From: Canna indica
Taxonomy: Eukaryota; Streptophyta; Magnoliopsida; Zingiberales; Cannaceae
Assembly: GCA_034359265.1 (NCBI GenBank)
Contig: CP136891.1
Location: 52,158,501-52,222,500, forward strand
Length of the DNA stretch: 64,000 bases
Reading direction: 5' to 3'
Part shown: one piece after another, positions 55,817 through 64,000 of the stretch
Position numbering within the stretch: the stretch's first letter is position 1
Layout of the letters: every line of letters starts with the position of its first letter
The notes under the pieces: generated by a model
Seen by the model: only the letters and a program-made list of their open reading frames with translations
Told to the model about the DNA's origin: nothing
Databases searched by the model: none
Program-made: the position numbers and the translations under genes

Positions 55817-56006
55817 GTTATTTGTACTGCACTTACGTTTTTATTTTAACTGTTAACTAATTATTCTAAATTTCGGCAACATCTCTCTTGTTCTCCGATA
55901 CGCGCCCAGATGATATGCGTATTCGGAGAACTGTAGGGAGATGCTGTCGAAATTTAGAATAATTAGTTAACAGTTAAAATAAAAACGTAAGTGCAGTACG
56001 AATAAC
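55817..56006. ncRNA. Long inverted repeat (MIR-like hairpin) upstream of TNP2
   Basis: Arms 55817-55903 and 55917-56006 are complementary over about 87 bases with a few mismatches and small bulges, separated by a 13-base loop. The outer part pairs GTTATTTGTACTGCACTTACG with its complement ending CGAATAAC; the inner part pairs TTCTCCGATACGC with GCGTATTCGGAGAA. It lies 54 bases before the transposase ATG, so it would be in the transcript leader. It resembles a young microRNA or siRNA hairpin. Expression and processing are not known. Confidence 0.55.
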
Positions 56007-56059
56007 ATAAATCCCGAATGGAATAGGACCATCTCACCTAAAGACATTAACCAAAGAAA

Positions 56060-57400
56060 TTGTCATTGATTGACAGAATCATGTCGGCTGATCGAAGTTG
56101 GATGTACCGACGTTTTGATCATGGAGCTTTAACGAATGAGTTTCGATTAGGCGTAACGTACTTCCTAAATTTCGCCTATTCGAATCGGAATTTCGTTAGC
56201 ATGGGTGATCAAATCCGATGTCCGTGCCGCATTTGTTCGAATGGCCGATTTTTGGATCGGGAGACTGTCACTCTGCATCTATATACCAAAGGATTTACAC
56301 CAAGATATTTTCTATGGACTTGTCACGGGGAGTCACGCGAAGTCGGGACGTCGAGCAATCCTGTCGTTCAGACATATGGTGAATCTTCCTCTGCTGGTGC
56401 TTCTTCATCCGGTCAATGTAATCCTTATAGAACTATGATACTTGATAGTCTTGGGGGTCAATTCCACCTGAATGATAATGTTGATCGGCCAGTTCTTCAG
56501 ACATCAGTCCCACCAGATACTACAGCGGTTGATATCACAGAAGTAGGGGCTGCGGTAGAGATTGAATTACCGAATAAAGAAGCTGCAGAATTTTACGAGA
56601 TGTTGAAAGCTGCCGATGAACCTTTGTATGAGAATTGTCCTAAATACACTAGGTTTTCAGCAATGACACAGCTCTTAAACATCAAGGCCGATTGTAATAT
56701 CAGCGGAGTTGCGTATGATCGGATTGCTGGATTGATTAATGGAATGCTGCCTACTGATAACAAGTTTGAGCCTACTTTTTATAAGACTAAAAAGCTAATG
56801 AGAAAATTGGGGCTTGGGTACGAAAAAATACACGCGTGCCAAAATAACTGCATTTTATATTATAAAGAAAATGTGCAGTTGGATAAATGCCCTGTATGTC
56901 AACACCCTCGTTACAAGGAGAAGAAATCGGTCCGACAGAAAAATATCCCGTTTAAGGTGCTTCGGTATTTTCCACTAACACCGAGGCTTCAAAGATTATT
57001 CATGTCGGAAAAGACAGCCCCCTACATGAGTTGGCATGCAAGAAGTCGTGATGATACAGTAATGACTCATCCATCTGACAGTGAAGCATGGAAACATTTG
57101 GATACATGTTATCCTTCATTTGCTATGGATACTAGAAATATCAGATTGGGATTGTGCACAGATGGTTTTAATCCGTTTGGGCATTCTGCAACTCCTTATT
57201 CAGTTTGGCCAGTGCTGTTGACAGTTTATAATTTGCCACCGTCAATGTGCATGAAAGATGAATTTATTTATCTTTCGATGATTATTCCGGGTCCTAAGGG
57301 CCCGCGAAAAGAAAAAAGTACTTATTTGAATGTACTTACGAGGCACGAGTTGGTGGCCCCGTTCAATATCGTTGGATGTACTTATTTGAAAGATACATGA
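56060..57400 (+). pseudogene. CACTA TNP2-type transposase, N-terminal half
   Basis: 446-codon frame with the transposase-associated domain first (DRSWMYRRFDHGALTNEFRLG, FVSMGDQIRCPCRICSNGRF, LYTKGFTPRYFLWTCHGE; residues 8-95). The TNP2 region follows: NCPKYTRFSAMTQLLNIKADC, GMLPTDNKFEPTFYKTKKLM, KIHACQNNCILYYKENVQLD with CPVCQHPRYK, VLRYFPLTPRLQRLF, LGLCTDGFNPFG, WPVLLTVYNLPPSMCMKDEF and MIIPGPKGP. Normally the transposase continues with the catalytic core; here the frame jumps within about ten codons to DUF4218 sequence read in another frame (GGPVQYRWMY, 57340-57370). Roughly the middle third of the protein is missing. Confidence 0.9.
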
Positions 57401-58527
57401 ATCGTCTGAAGAAAAAAGTAAAGAACACCGCAGCTGTTGAAGGATCAATATCTGAATCGTATATCATCCAAGAAATTTCAACATTCTGCTCATTTTACTT
57501 TGAATCGACAGTACAGACAAGATTTGATCGTCTTCCACGTAACGACGATGGGGGTGTTCGACATTCAGATGGACGTTTAAATATATTTTGTCACTCTGGT
57601 CGTGCTTTTGGTTCTCGTCCATCTCGACACTTAAGCGATGAAGAGTATCATTTGGCACACTTGTATGTATTACTCAATTGTCCAGAGATTGAACAATTCA
57701 TTGAAATATTTGACATTGAGATGGTGCAAAAATACTCTATTCACAACGATCAAGAATTGGAGAGATTACGGAATCGTGATTTCCCTACTTGGATTCAGAC
57801 TTACAGCAAAGATCACAGAGCTGAAATAGATGAAAAAATATTTGAGTTTGTTAGTGGACCGTCGCGACTTGTGTCGTGCTATAGCGGATATTTTGTTAAC
57901 GGGTATAAATTTCACACGGTTGAATATTCATTTGCAAAGAAGACGATGAATGCTGGGGTCTGCGTGAAAGGGACAACCTATGTTGAATGTGATATGGATT
58001 TTTATGGACTGATTGAAGAAGTGATAGAGTTGCACTACTTCGGCTTGAAATCAGTGATCCTATTTAGATGTCATTGGTTCGATACAACAGAAAGGGGCAT
58101 GAAAGTTCATCCAAAATACAAACTTGTTGAGGTTAATTATAAATCGAAATTGGCAGCAAATGAGCCTTTTATATTGGCATCACAAGCCGAACAAGTATAT
58201 TACGCGAAGTATCCGGCTCGAAATAAAGATAGAGCAGATTGGCGTGTAGTCTGTAAGACAAAAGGTAGAGGAAAAATTGATCCGATAGTAGGAGAAAATG
58301 ATCCTCCTGGTTTCTATCAAGAAGAAGATATTCCTGCTGTGGATCGTATTATTCCAATACTCGAGGATGCAGACACAACGTCAATTCAATTAGAAGTTGA
58401 ATATGCTGATGATGACGATCATGAAATTGAGGAAGCTGAAGATGAAGAAGATGAAGAAGAGGAAGAAGAGGAAGAAGAGGAAGAAGAAGAAGAATTCGAA
58501 GACTATTATTCAGATGATGAAGAATAA
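57376..58527 (+). pseudogene. CACTA TNP2-type transposase, C-terminal half (DUF4218/DUF4216)
   Basis: 383-codon frame, overlapping the end of the preceding frame in another phase because of the deletion. The DUF4218 part reads RWMYLFERYMNRLKKKVKN, AAVEGSISESYIIQEISTFCSFY. A linker with HNDQELERLRNRDFPTWIQTY follows, then the DUF4216 part (HTVEYSFAKKTMNAGVCVKG, FRCHWFDTTERGMKVHPKYKLVEVN, PFILASQAEQVYYAKYP, DWRVVCKTKGRG). The C terminus is very acidic (poly-Glu from a GAA/GAG triplet run, about 58435-58500) ending DYYSDDEE. These domains form the C terminus of plant CACTA transposases. The first Met is internal to the original protein. Confidence 0.9.
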
Positions 58528-58602
58528 TTGTAAAGTATATATTTTATTAAATATATCTCTACTATTTATACAATAATCTGATTATATGTCTGTTCGACAG
58601 AT

Positions 58603-60168
58603 ATGTCTGGTCGTGGTTATCGACGCAGGAGAGTTTCGGAGTCTCCGATCGGTGAGACTCCAGCACTTACTCATGCTGCTGATCCTCCTGTTGCTAATCC
58701 TCATTCCGATGATACTGCCGAGGCTAGTACATCCAGACGTAGGCGGCCACGCGGGCCGAACAGGTGGCAGCCTCCACCAGCCACAGAGTCACGTAGATTG
58801 ATTAGCGTGATTGGGGAGCGGTACGTAATATATCATGAATTATGAATCATTACAAATTCATTATATCATAATATAATATTAAAATTTATTTTTGTTGTGC
58901 AGGTTCCAGCAAGAAGAAGTGCCGAGGAGCATTTCTTCTACTATTCGACGATACATGCACGGGGCATGGCCTACGTGGTCTCACGTGCCTAGCGAGCACG
59001 TCGACATGTTATGGCGCGAGTTTGAGGCACGTATTATTATTTTTTTTACATGCATGATGATATATTAATATTGGTACTGATATTATTATTTTGCAGGCTC
59101 GCTATACATGGGCCGAGGACCAGAGGCCCTTCATTTACGCTGCCTGGGAGGCTATTTCTCGGGCAAGGTACAACGGGCAGCTGGGGCAAGCTCGGTCCCA
59201 GGCGATGGCCCGAGCTGGGACCACTAACATCGCGGAGACTCGGGGATACGGCCCCGGTTGGATTACTCCGGATATATGGGACCAGCTCGTGGGGATATGG
59301 TCGACGGATCGATGGCAGGAGGTTTCTCGGAATGCGGCTAGAAATCGCATGTCGGGAGGAGCAGCGCGTCACACCGGCGGCTCTGTTGCATTTGCAGTGC
59401 ACGCAAACCGTATGGTAAGTATATCTTTTAATTATATATTTTATTTGTTATTATGTGTACTAATTAATGTATTTGTTTTGTAAATGTAGACGACGGTGTC
59501 GGATGACGGGACTGTCCAGCGACCCTCCCCGATGGCAGTGTTTGAGCGGACTCACCGTCGAGCACATGGGACTGGGGAGTACATCCACAACCGCGCTGCA
59601 TACATTATGGTAATTATATATTTGTTTAAATTATTCATTATATATTTATAATTTAAGTTTTATGATAAATATTAAACAAAAAATCAAACTCGAGTAGGAG
59701 ACCTACAGCCAGACGGTGGTGCAGCGCGGGGGTACCCCCGAGGACTTTGACGCAGCATCGTGGGTCGAGGCCGCAGGTGGCTGGGACCATGGCCGCGTAT
59801 ATGGCTTCGCAGATAGTGGTCATGCGCGAGCCGTACTAGGGCCACTTGGGGCACCGACCCCTCCGGTCGCTGGTGAGCGGCCGTCCACCTCTAGATCCAG
59901 TTATGATCATAGTAACAGAATAAGGACTCTAGAGGAGACGGTCGCGCGTCAGACTGAGATGATGGAGCGCCAGAGTCAGACGATGGCGCGTCAGAGTCAG
60001 ACGATGGCGAATATAGAAGCTATGCTACGCAACTTGTCGGGTCATCCCGAAGCAGGCATCTCTTCGGCATCATCTAATCCGTCGTCCTCGAGTCAGTCCA
60101 CGCCGGTGTACACTCAAGCACTCCAGACCCCGCCATATGATCCAGGCCATCCTCCATCGTCATCGTGA
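58603..60168 (+). CDS. CACTA second gene, Ptta/En-Spm (Transposase_24-like) protein, 5 exons
   Basis: Exons 58603-58820, 58903-59026, 59097-59414, 59490-59609 and 59698-60168 give one frame of 416 aa. The protein begins MSGRGYRRRRVSESP, has an Arg/Pro-rich N terminus, then QQEEVPRSISSTIRRYMHGAWPTWSHVP, ARYTWAEDQRPFIYAAW, WSTDRWQEVSRNAARNRMSGGAARHTGGS and PSPMAVFERTHRRAHG, the plant Ptta/En-Spm transposase domain. A coiled coil (RIRTLEETVARQTEMMERQSQ, about residues 335-375) and a Ser/Pro-rich end follow. Introns 1, 3 and 4 are GT-AG; intron 2 needs a GC donor (GAG then GCACGT). No stop or frameshift was seen, in contrast to every other transposon gene in the window. The role is probably TNPA-like binding to the subterminal repeats; this is inferred. 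Confidence 0.85.
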
Positions 60169-60477
60169 GATTTTGTTTATATTGACTTTGTTACTCAGAT
60201 ATTGAACTTGTTTAATTTATATTGACTATGTTACTCAGATGTTGATACTTCAATTTTACATTTGAATTGTGTTTATACTATCGTGGATAATTATGAATAT
60301 AAATATAATTGTTTTGATGTATATCTTGGTGTGTTTGTGATGTGTGAATGAATGTGTATGAGATGTTTGTGATGTGTGTATGAGGGTATGGGTGTGTGAG
60401 TTATGTATCAGATAAATGTATCAATGTATCAACGGAAATTAGAAATTTGAAATATTTCTGTTTGCAGGTATGGGTCA

Positions 60478-60855
60478 TCAGCAACGGCTTTCCCACGGCC
60501 GTCCGTGGGAAAGCCGTTGCTAAAAGTGTATCGACAACCGTTGCTGATGACCTACAGCAACGGCTTAGCGACGGGTTTTTACTAACGGCTTTGCTACGGA
60601 CTCGAGGCCGTTGCTATTAATGTTATCAGCAACGGCTCCGGGTCTGTTGCAAACCCGTTGCTGATAATAGTTTTAGCGACGGCCCGAGCGGCCGTTGCTG
60701 ATAATGTTTTGAGCGACGGCCCGAGCGGCCGTTGCTGATCCGTTGCGAAGTCATCAGCAACGCGACTTTCTGTCACGGCGCTATTGCAACGGCTCAGCCG
60801 TTGCTGATGCTCTTCAGCAACGGCTCAGCAACGGCATCAGCCGTTGCTGATGACC
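60478..60855. repeat. CACTA 3' subterminal repeats
   Basis: Fifteen or so CAGCAACGGC / GCCGTTGCTGA copies in both orientations, with variants (AGCGACGGC, CAACCGTTGC). Matches the 5' array at 54630-54920. Frames across it (60396-60776) are artefacts. Confidence 0.85.
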
Positions 60856-62439
60856 ATTTTTCTAGTAGTGAGAATAAGTTTAATTAAGTCTAATCGGGTT
60901 AGCGGGTTTGGATCTAGTTTTAGGCGGATGCGGGTTTGATAAAAGAGTTAGGAGGGTTAGGGTTGAGGAGAGAGTATAAAACCCCCTCCCCTTGGCTCGT
61001 GGCTCCTTGTTTGGAGCCACACAAAATTTTGAGAAAGAGAAGCCAAGCCACCAAGCCCAGCCGCCCTCTCCCCCCTTCCCTTGGAGCCGCCGCCGTCGGG
61101 AGCCGAGCCAGCCGAGCCGCCCAAGTCTCCCCTTCTCCTCTCTTCTTCTTTTCCCTGTGGAGCCGAGCCGAGGGAGCCACCAGCAAAGCCAGCCGACTTC
61201 CCCTCTTGCTCTCTCCCTTTCCCTTGGAGCCGGCGGCTTGGGAGGAGCCGTCACCTGCCCCTTCTTCCTTGGGCTGAGCCGCCGAGTTTTTTAAAGCCAA
61301 TTCGAGGGTCGTTGTCTGGGGTTCTCTTCTAATCATCTTTCCAAATTTAGGTGAGTGGTTTACCCCCCCCCCCTTCTCTTCGGATTTTGTTCGAAATCTT
61401 GGAGCCGTTCTTGGCGGCTCGGTGTTTTTGTTCGTTCTTGGATTTTTCTTCAAGTTCTTGCCATGTTTTCTTGAAGTTGTGCTTGAGGAGACCCTAATCT
61501 CCCCTCTATGGGGCTCGGCAGCCCTAGGGTAAACCTAGGGGTGCTCGGCCAAGCGGGAAACCGGGGTCGCCCTCAAGGTGTTCGATGAAAAGCCCGAATG
61601 AGTTTCTTGTTTCCCTTGATACACAATTCTTGATCTATTCTCCTAATTTGGGACTTTTGATTGTGGATTTCTTGCTTAGAATTAAATCTGTGACTTTTGG
61701 ATAGAAATCATGTGGTAGAATTAAGATCTTGATGTTGATGCTTTAGGGGTTTTTGAGAATGGGGTTCTTGATCCTAATGATTGCTTCTTGATTTAAGTGT
61801 TGTGGATTCTTGTTAATCTTGATTAAAAATATAATTTCTATTAATTAAATCTTGAGATTAGTAGTCTGTCCTAATGATAATTTTGGGGTTAATTTTTGTT
61901 AATTTTTGGAATTTATTTCATAGTATGCTAAAAATTATATGTTGCCGGAATTTTATGCTGAGATGATGAATCTGTGCTAATTTTAGTTTATTTGCTGTGG
62001 TGTGTGTGTTTCTGCGAATATAGTCGTGTAACCTATCGTTTCGACCAGAAAACATAGTTTGGAAATATAGGACATACGTTGGAGACTAGATTTGGGTTAG
62101 ATTCATCAGTACAGGGCAGAACAGTAAGTTAAAACAAAATTCTAATCTTGGTGATCTAAATTTTAATTACATAATTAAAATTAGGTTAAGGGTTAGCATA
62201 ATCTGTTATGAATTAATTTATAAAGTATGCATGAAATAAAACCACATGGGTTCATGACATTATGGGTCTAGGAGTTGAGGTCGGGATTTGGAGTGTTGAG
62301 ACACTTTCCAATATGATCATCCCTAAGACACCGTAGGGGAGTCATGACTTAGGTTATGGTGCATCATATCTTTATAAATGACGGGGAGGCTTATAGAGGA
62401 ACCGGATTGCGGGCTATGCCCGGGAGGTTGGATGGCAAA

Positions 62440-62780
62440 TTCCCAACTTGCAGAACAAGTTTGGAGGGCCTTTCCCGATTGTTCTGGTTCAGCCTCGTGG
62501 GATAAGTTCGGAGGGCCTACCCGATTATTCCCGAGGTGGTGTTAAGGAATAAGTTCGGAGGGTCTTTCCCGATTATTCATGTAATATCTTTTAGGAGTAA
62601 GCTCGGAGGGCCTTGCCCAATTACTCCTATGATATCTTAAATGGGCAAGTTTGGATGGGCGAATCCCGATTGTCCCTATGCGTCTCGTCGAGCAAGTTTG
62701 GAGGGCCTTTCCCGATTGCTCTCGAGTTTTTGTATACTAGGATAAGTTAGGAGGGCCTTCCCGATTATCCTAGTATGTGT
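62440..62780 (+). repeat. Tandem block in gypsy LTR
   Basis: About seven imperfect 40-50-base units of AAGTTCGGAGGGCCTTTCCC followed by GATTATTCC, at the same LTR position as 43005-43400 but with a homogenised GGAGGGCC variant. Confidence 0.85.
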
Positions 62781-63424
62781 TGTTGCCTTAGGGCATGGTA
62801 GGTTTAGGCCTGTTGTTCTTCACCGTATGGGTGTTGGTTGCCTCTGGGCGGGTAGTGGCTAGTTGGCCTGTTAGCTAGTCACACCTTCGTGACTTACCTC
62901 ATATAGAGATAGATGTTATTCTTGCTTATCTATGTGCTGTTTATTGTGGGGGTTGGTAGAATCACTCACTGTGTTCTTTGAACTCACCCGTTGTCGTTTG
63001 ATTTTTGTTTTGCAGAGCCTGACCGATGGGGTGGGTTGGATGCACTTGGCGCCACTGGCGGGCAGAGGAGCTGCATGATCTCATAACAATCCTAGTTGGG
63101 GTCATAGTCGAGTTCTTTGGTAGTAGTCATGCACTTGTATTAGCTTGATTTGGAATTGTAGCCCTGAGAGCATTTATGTCATTTATTTCAGGTCTTATTG
63201 TATCTGAACTTTTGAACTGCTGAACTTAAAATATTTTTCCGCACTTTTTGTTTCATTTCAGCTACTTGAATTAAACTTTATTTTGGTACGTTTTTCACTA
63301 AAATAAAACTTGTTATTTTTTTCCGCTATATTGTTTGATTGAGTTGGCATGTGCATGACTTAGGCTGCGGGGTATAGGCACGTATACCCTTGCCGGTTAG
63401 GTGATCCTGAGCTGGGGTGTGACA

Positions 63425-63806
63425 AGGGGTACGGCCGGGGATGTCAAGGGAACATAGGTAGTTTGTGAGTTCCTTGATGTTTTCCCCGAAGAGCTACTGG
63501 GTTTGCCACTAGAAAGGAGACTGAATTCTGCATTGGCTTGTAGCCCAGGGTAAAGTTGATCTCCATTCCACCTTATTGGATGGCACCAGTCGAGCTGAGA
63601 GAGTTAAAGTTGCAGGAGCTGCTAGATTTGGGCTTCATACGCCCGAGTATTTCACCGTGGGGCGCTCCGGTGCTCTTTGCGAAGAAGAAGGACAGGTTTA
63701 TGTGTATGTGCATTGATTACCGGCAGCTTAACAAGGTGATAGTGAGGAATCGTTATCCGCTGCTTAGGATTGACGACTTGTTCGATTAGCTCCAGGGGGT
63801 GCAGTG
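63425..63806 (+). pseudogene. gypsy pol, RT start (continuation of 52433-54368)
   Basis: Begins right after the solo LTR with the duplicated AGGGG. Reads FLDVFPEELLGLPLER (about 63470-63520), then, in the frame 63556-63789, [75 protein letters not shown] follows where Gln is expected, then LQGVQ up to the MITE. Indels and stops lie between the blocks. Corresponds to the first third of the RT at 515-1732. Confidence 0.85.
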
Positions 63807-64000
63807 TAGAGGTGGCAATGGGCCGGGCCCGCCCATGGGCGGCACGGGCCCGGCCCGGTTCCGAGCTGTGCCTGACTTGATTCCGGCCCGTGCCTGACTT
63901 GACCCGAAGAATTTTGGGCTGGGCCGGGCACGTCCCCTCTGTGCCCAGGAGGCGGGCTGGGCTCGCCCCTTGGGCACGTACGTGGGACGTGCTAGGCACA
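63807..64000. mobile_element. Start of a hAT-type MITE rich in GGCCCGG
   Basis: At the point where RT should continue, the sequence changes to TAGAGGTGGCAATGGGCCGG followed by reiterated GGGCCCGG/CCCGGCCC motifs, as in the GC-rich fold-back MITEs at 37752 and 47905. The right end and target duplication lie outside the window, so the class is inferred from the left terminus and internal style. Confidence 0.6.

Larger units (their letters stand above)
54612..60870 (+). mobile_element. CACTA (En/Spm) transposon, complete ends, core-deleted TNP2
   Basis: 6259 bp with TIRs CACTACTAGAAA and TTTCTAGTAGTG and a 3-base duplication AGA (54609-54611, 60871-60873). Subterminal CAGCAACGGC / GCCGTTGCTGA repeats fill 54630-54920 and 60478-60855. 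Contents in order are a GC-rich leader, a 26-bp minisatellite, a long hairpin, a TNP2-type transposase in two frames with a central deletion, and a five-exon Ptta/En-Spm-type second gene. Perfect duplication and ends suggest a fairly recent insertion. Confidence 0.97.
54369..63424 (+). repeat. Solo gypsy LTR carrying a CACTA element
   Basis: Starts TGTAATATCCTAGATATTT (54369) and ends GGGGTGTGACA (63424), with a perfect target duplication AGGGG (54364-54368, 63425-63429). Without the CACTA element the LTR is about 2.8 kb. It split the pol of a plus-strand gypsy element. It has TATAAAA at 60975-60981, a GAGCCG-rich leader (61010-61290), a C9 run at 61363-61371 and a tandem block at 62440-62780. 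Large minus-strand frames at 60880-61453 are GC-rich LTR sequence, not genes. Confidence 0.95.

Noticed and set aside
60880..61453. Long minus-strand frames (124 and 177 codons) and plus-strand frames in the GC-rich GAGCCG segment
   Set aside because: The same segment is present in every gypsy LTR copy, all frames are open because of biased composition, and the peptides are low-complexity Arg/Gly/Pro. It is LTR leader DNA.
62440..62780. Regular repeats that might look like a CRISPR array
   Set aside because: Units are imperfect, contiguous and 40-50 bases long without unique spacers, lie in a retrotransposon LTR, and the genome is a plant.

Overview
This is nuclear DNA of a flowering plant. 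It holds introns, a receptor-like cytoplasmic kinase gene of the plant RLCK-VII type, long-LTR Ty3/gypsy chromoviruses, Sirevirus-like Ty1/copia elements, hAT, CACTA, MuDR-like and PIF/Harbinger-type DNA transposons and a Helitron. I cannot name the species. About nine tenths of the window is transposable elements, most of them broken and nested; the only convincing host genes are one kinase gene and one possible very small gene.

Layout. (1) 1-5794: 5' part of a minus-strand gypsy element (RNase H/integrase remnant, RT, protease, gag zinc knuckle, tRNA-Met primer site, 2.7-kb LTR), next to the 3' tail of a plus-strand copia element (5795 to about 6370). (2) About 6430-25305: a Helitron whose Pif1-like helicase gene is interrupted by a solo gypsy LTR (8357-10971) and by a 13-kb copia element (11317-24309, target duplication GCTTT). 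The copia element itself carries a solo LTR of its own family (12813-14300) and a hAT element (16490-20547, duplication GGCTATGC). It encodes gag but no pol. (3) 25800-34800: the genic island, with a possible small plus-strand gene and, facing it tail to tail, a six-exon minus-strand PBL34/35/36-like kinase gene. The last kinase intron contains a short deletion derivative of the hAT element of region 2. (4) 34830-37040: AT-rich DNA with a microsatellite, a Tourist-like MITE and an AT-rich repeat. (5) About 37040-47200: a decayed MuDR-like element with a GRF zinc-finger reading frame on the plus strand and a MURA-like transposase pseudogene on the minus strand, facing each other. It is invaded by a hAT MITE, by a solo gypsy LTR (39517-44077) and, inside that, by a solo copia LTR (40646-42316). 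(6) 47200-54368: gypsy fragments, hAT MITEs, an internally deleted BED/hATC hAT gene, and gag-protease of another gypsy element. (7) 54369-63424: a solo gypsy LTR (duplication AGGGG) that contains a complete-ended CACTA element (54612-60870, duplication AGA). The CACTA element has a TNP2-type transposase that lost its core, and an apparently intact five-exon second gene. (8) 63425-64000: continuation of the gypsy pol and the start of another MITE.

The elements relate to each other mainly by insertion order, which can be read from target-site duplications. Five solo LTRs against one two-LTR element show strong LTR-LTR recombination. Several elements look non-autonomous (gag-only copia, core-deleted CACTA, deletion-derivative hAT) and would need partners elsewhere in the genome. 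No rRNA, tRNA, CRISPR or bacterial feature was seen. Positions and splice sites were read by eye; boundaries given as 'about' are approximate.
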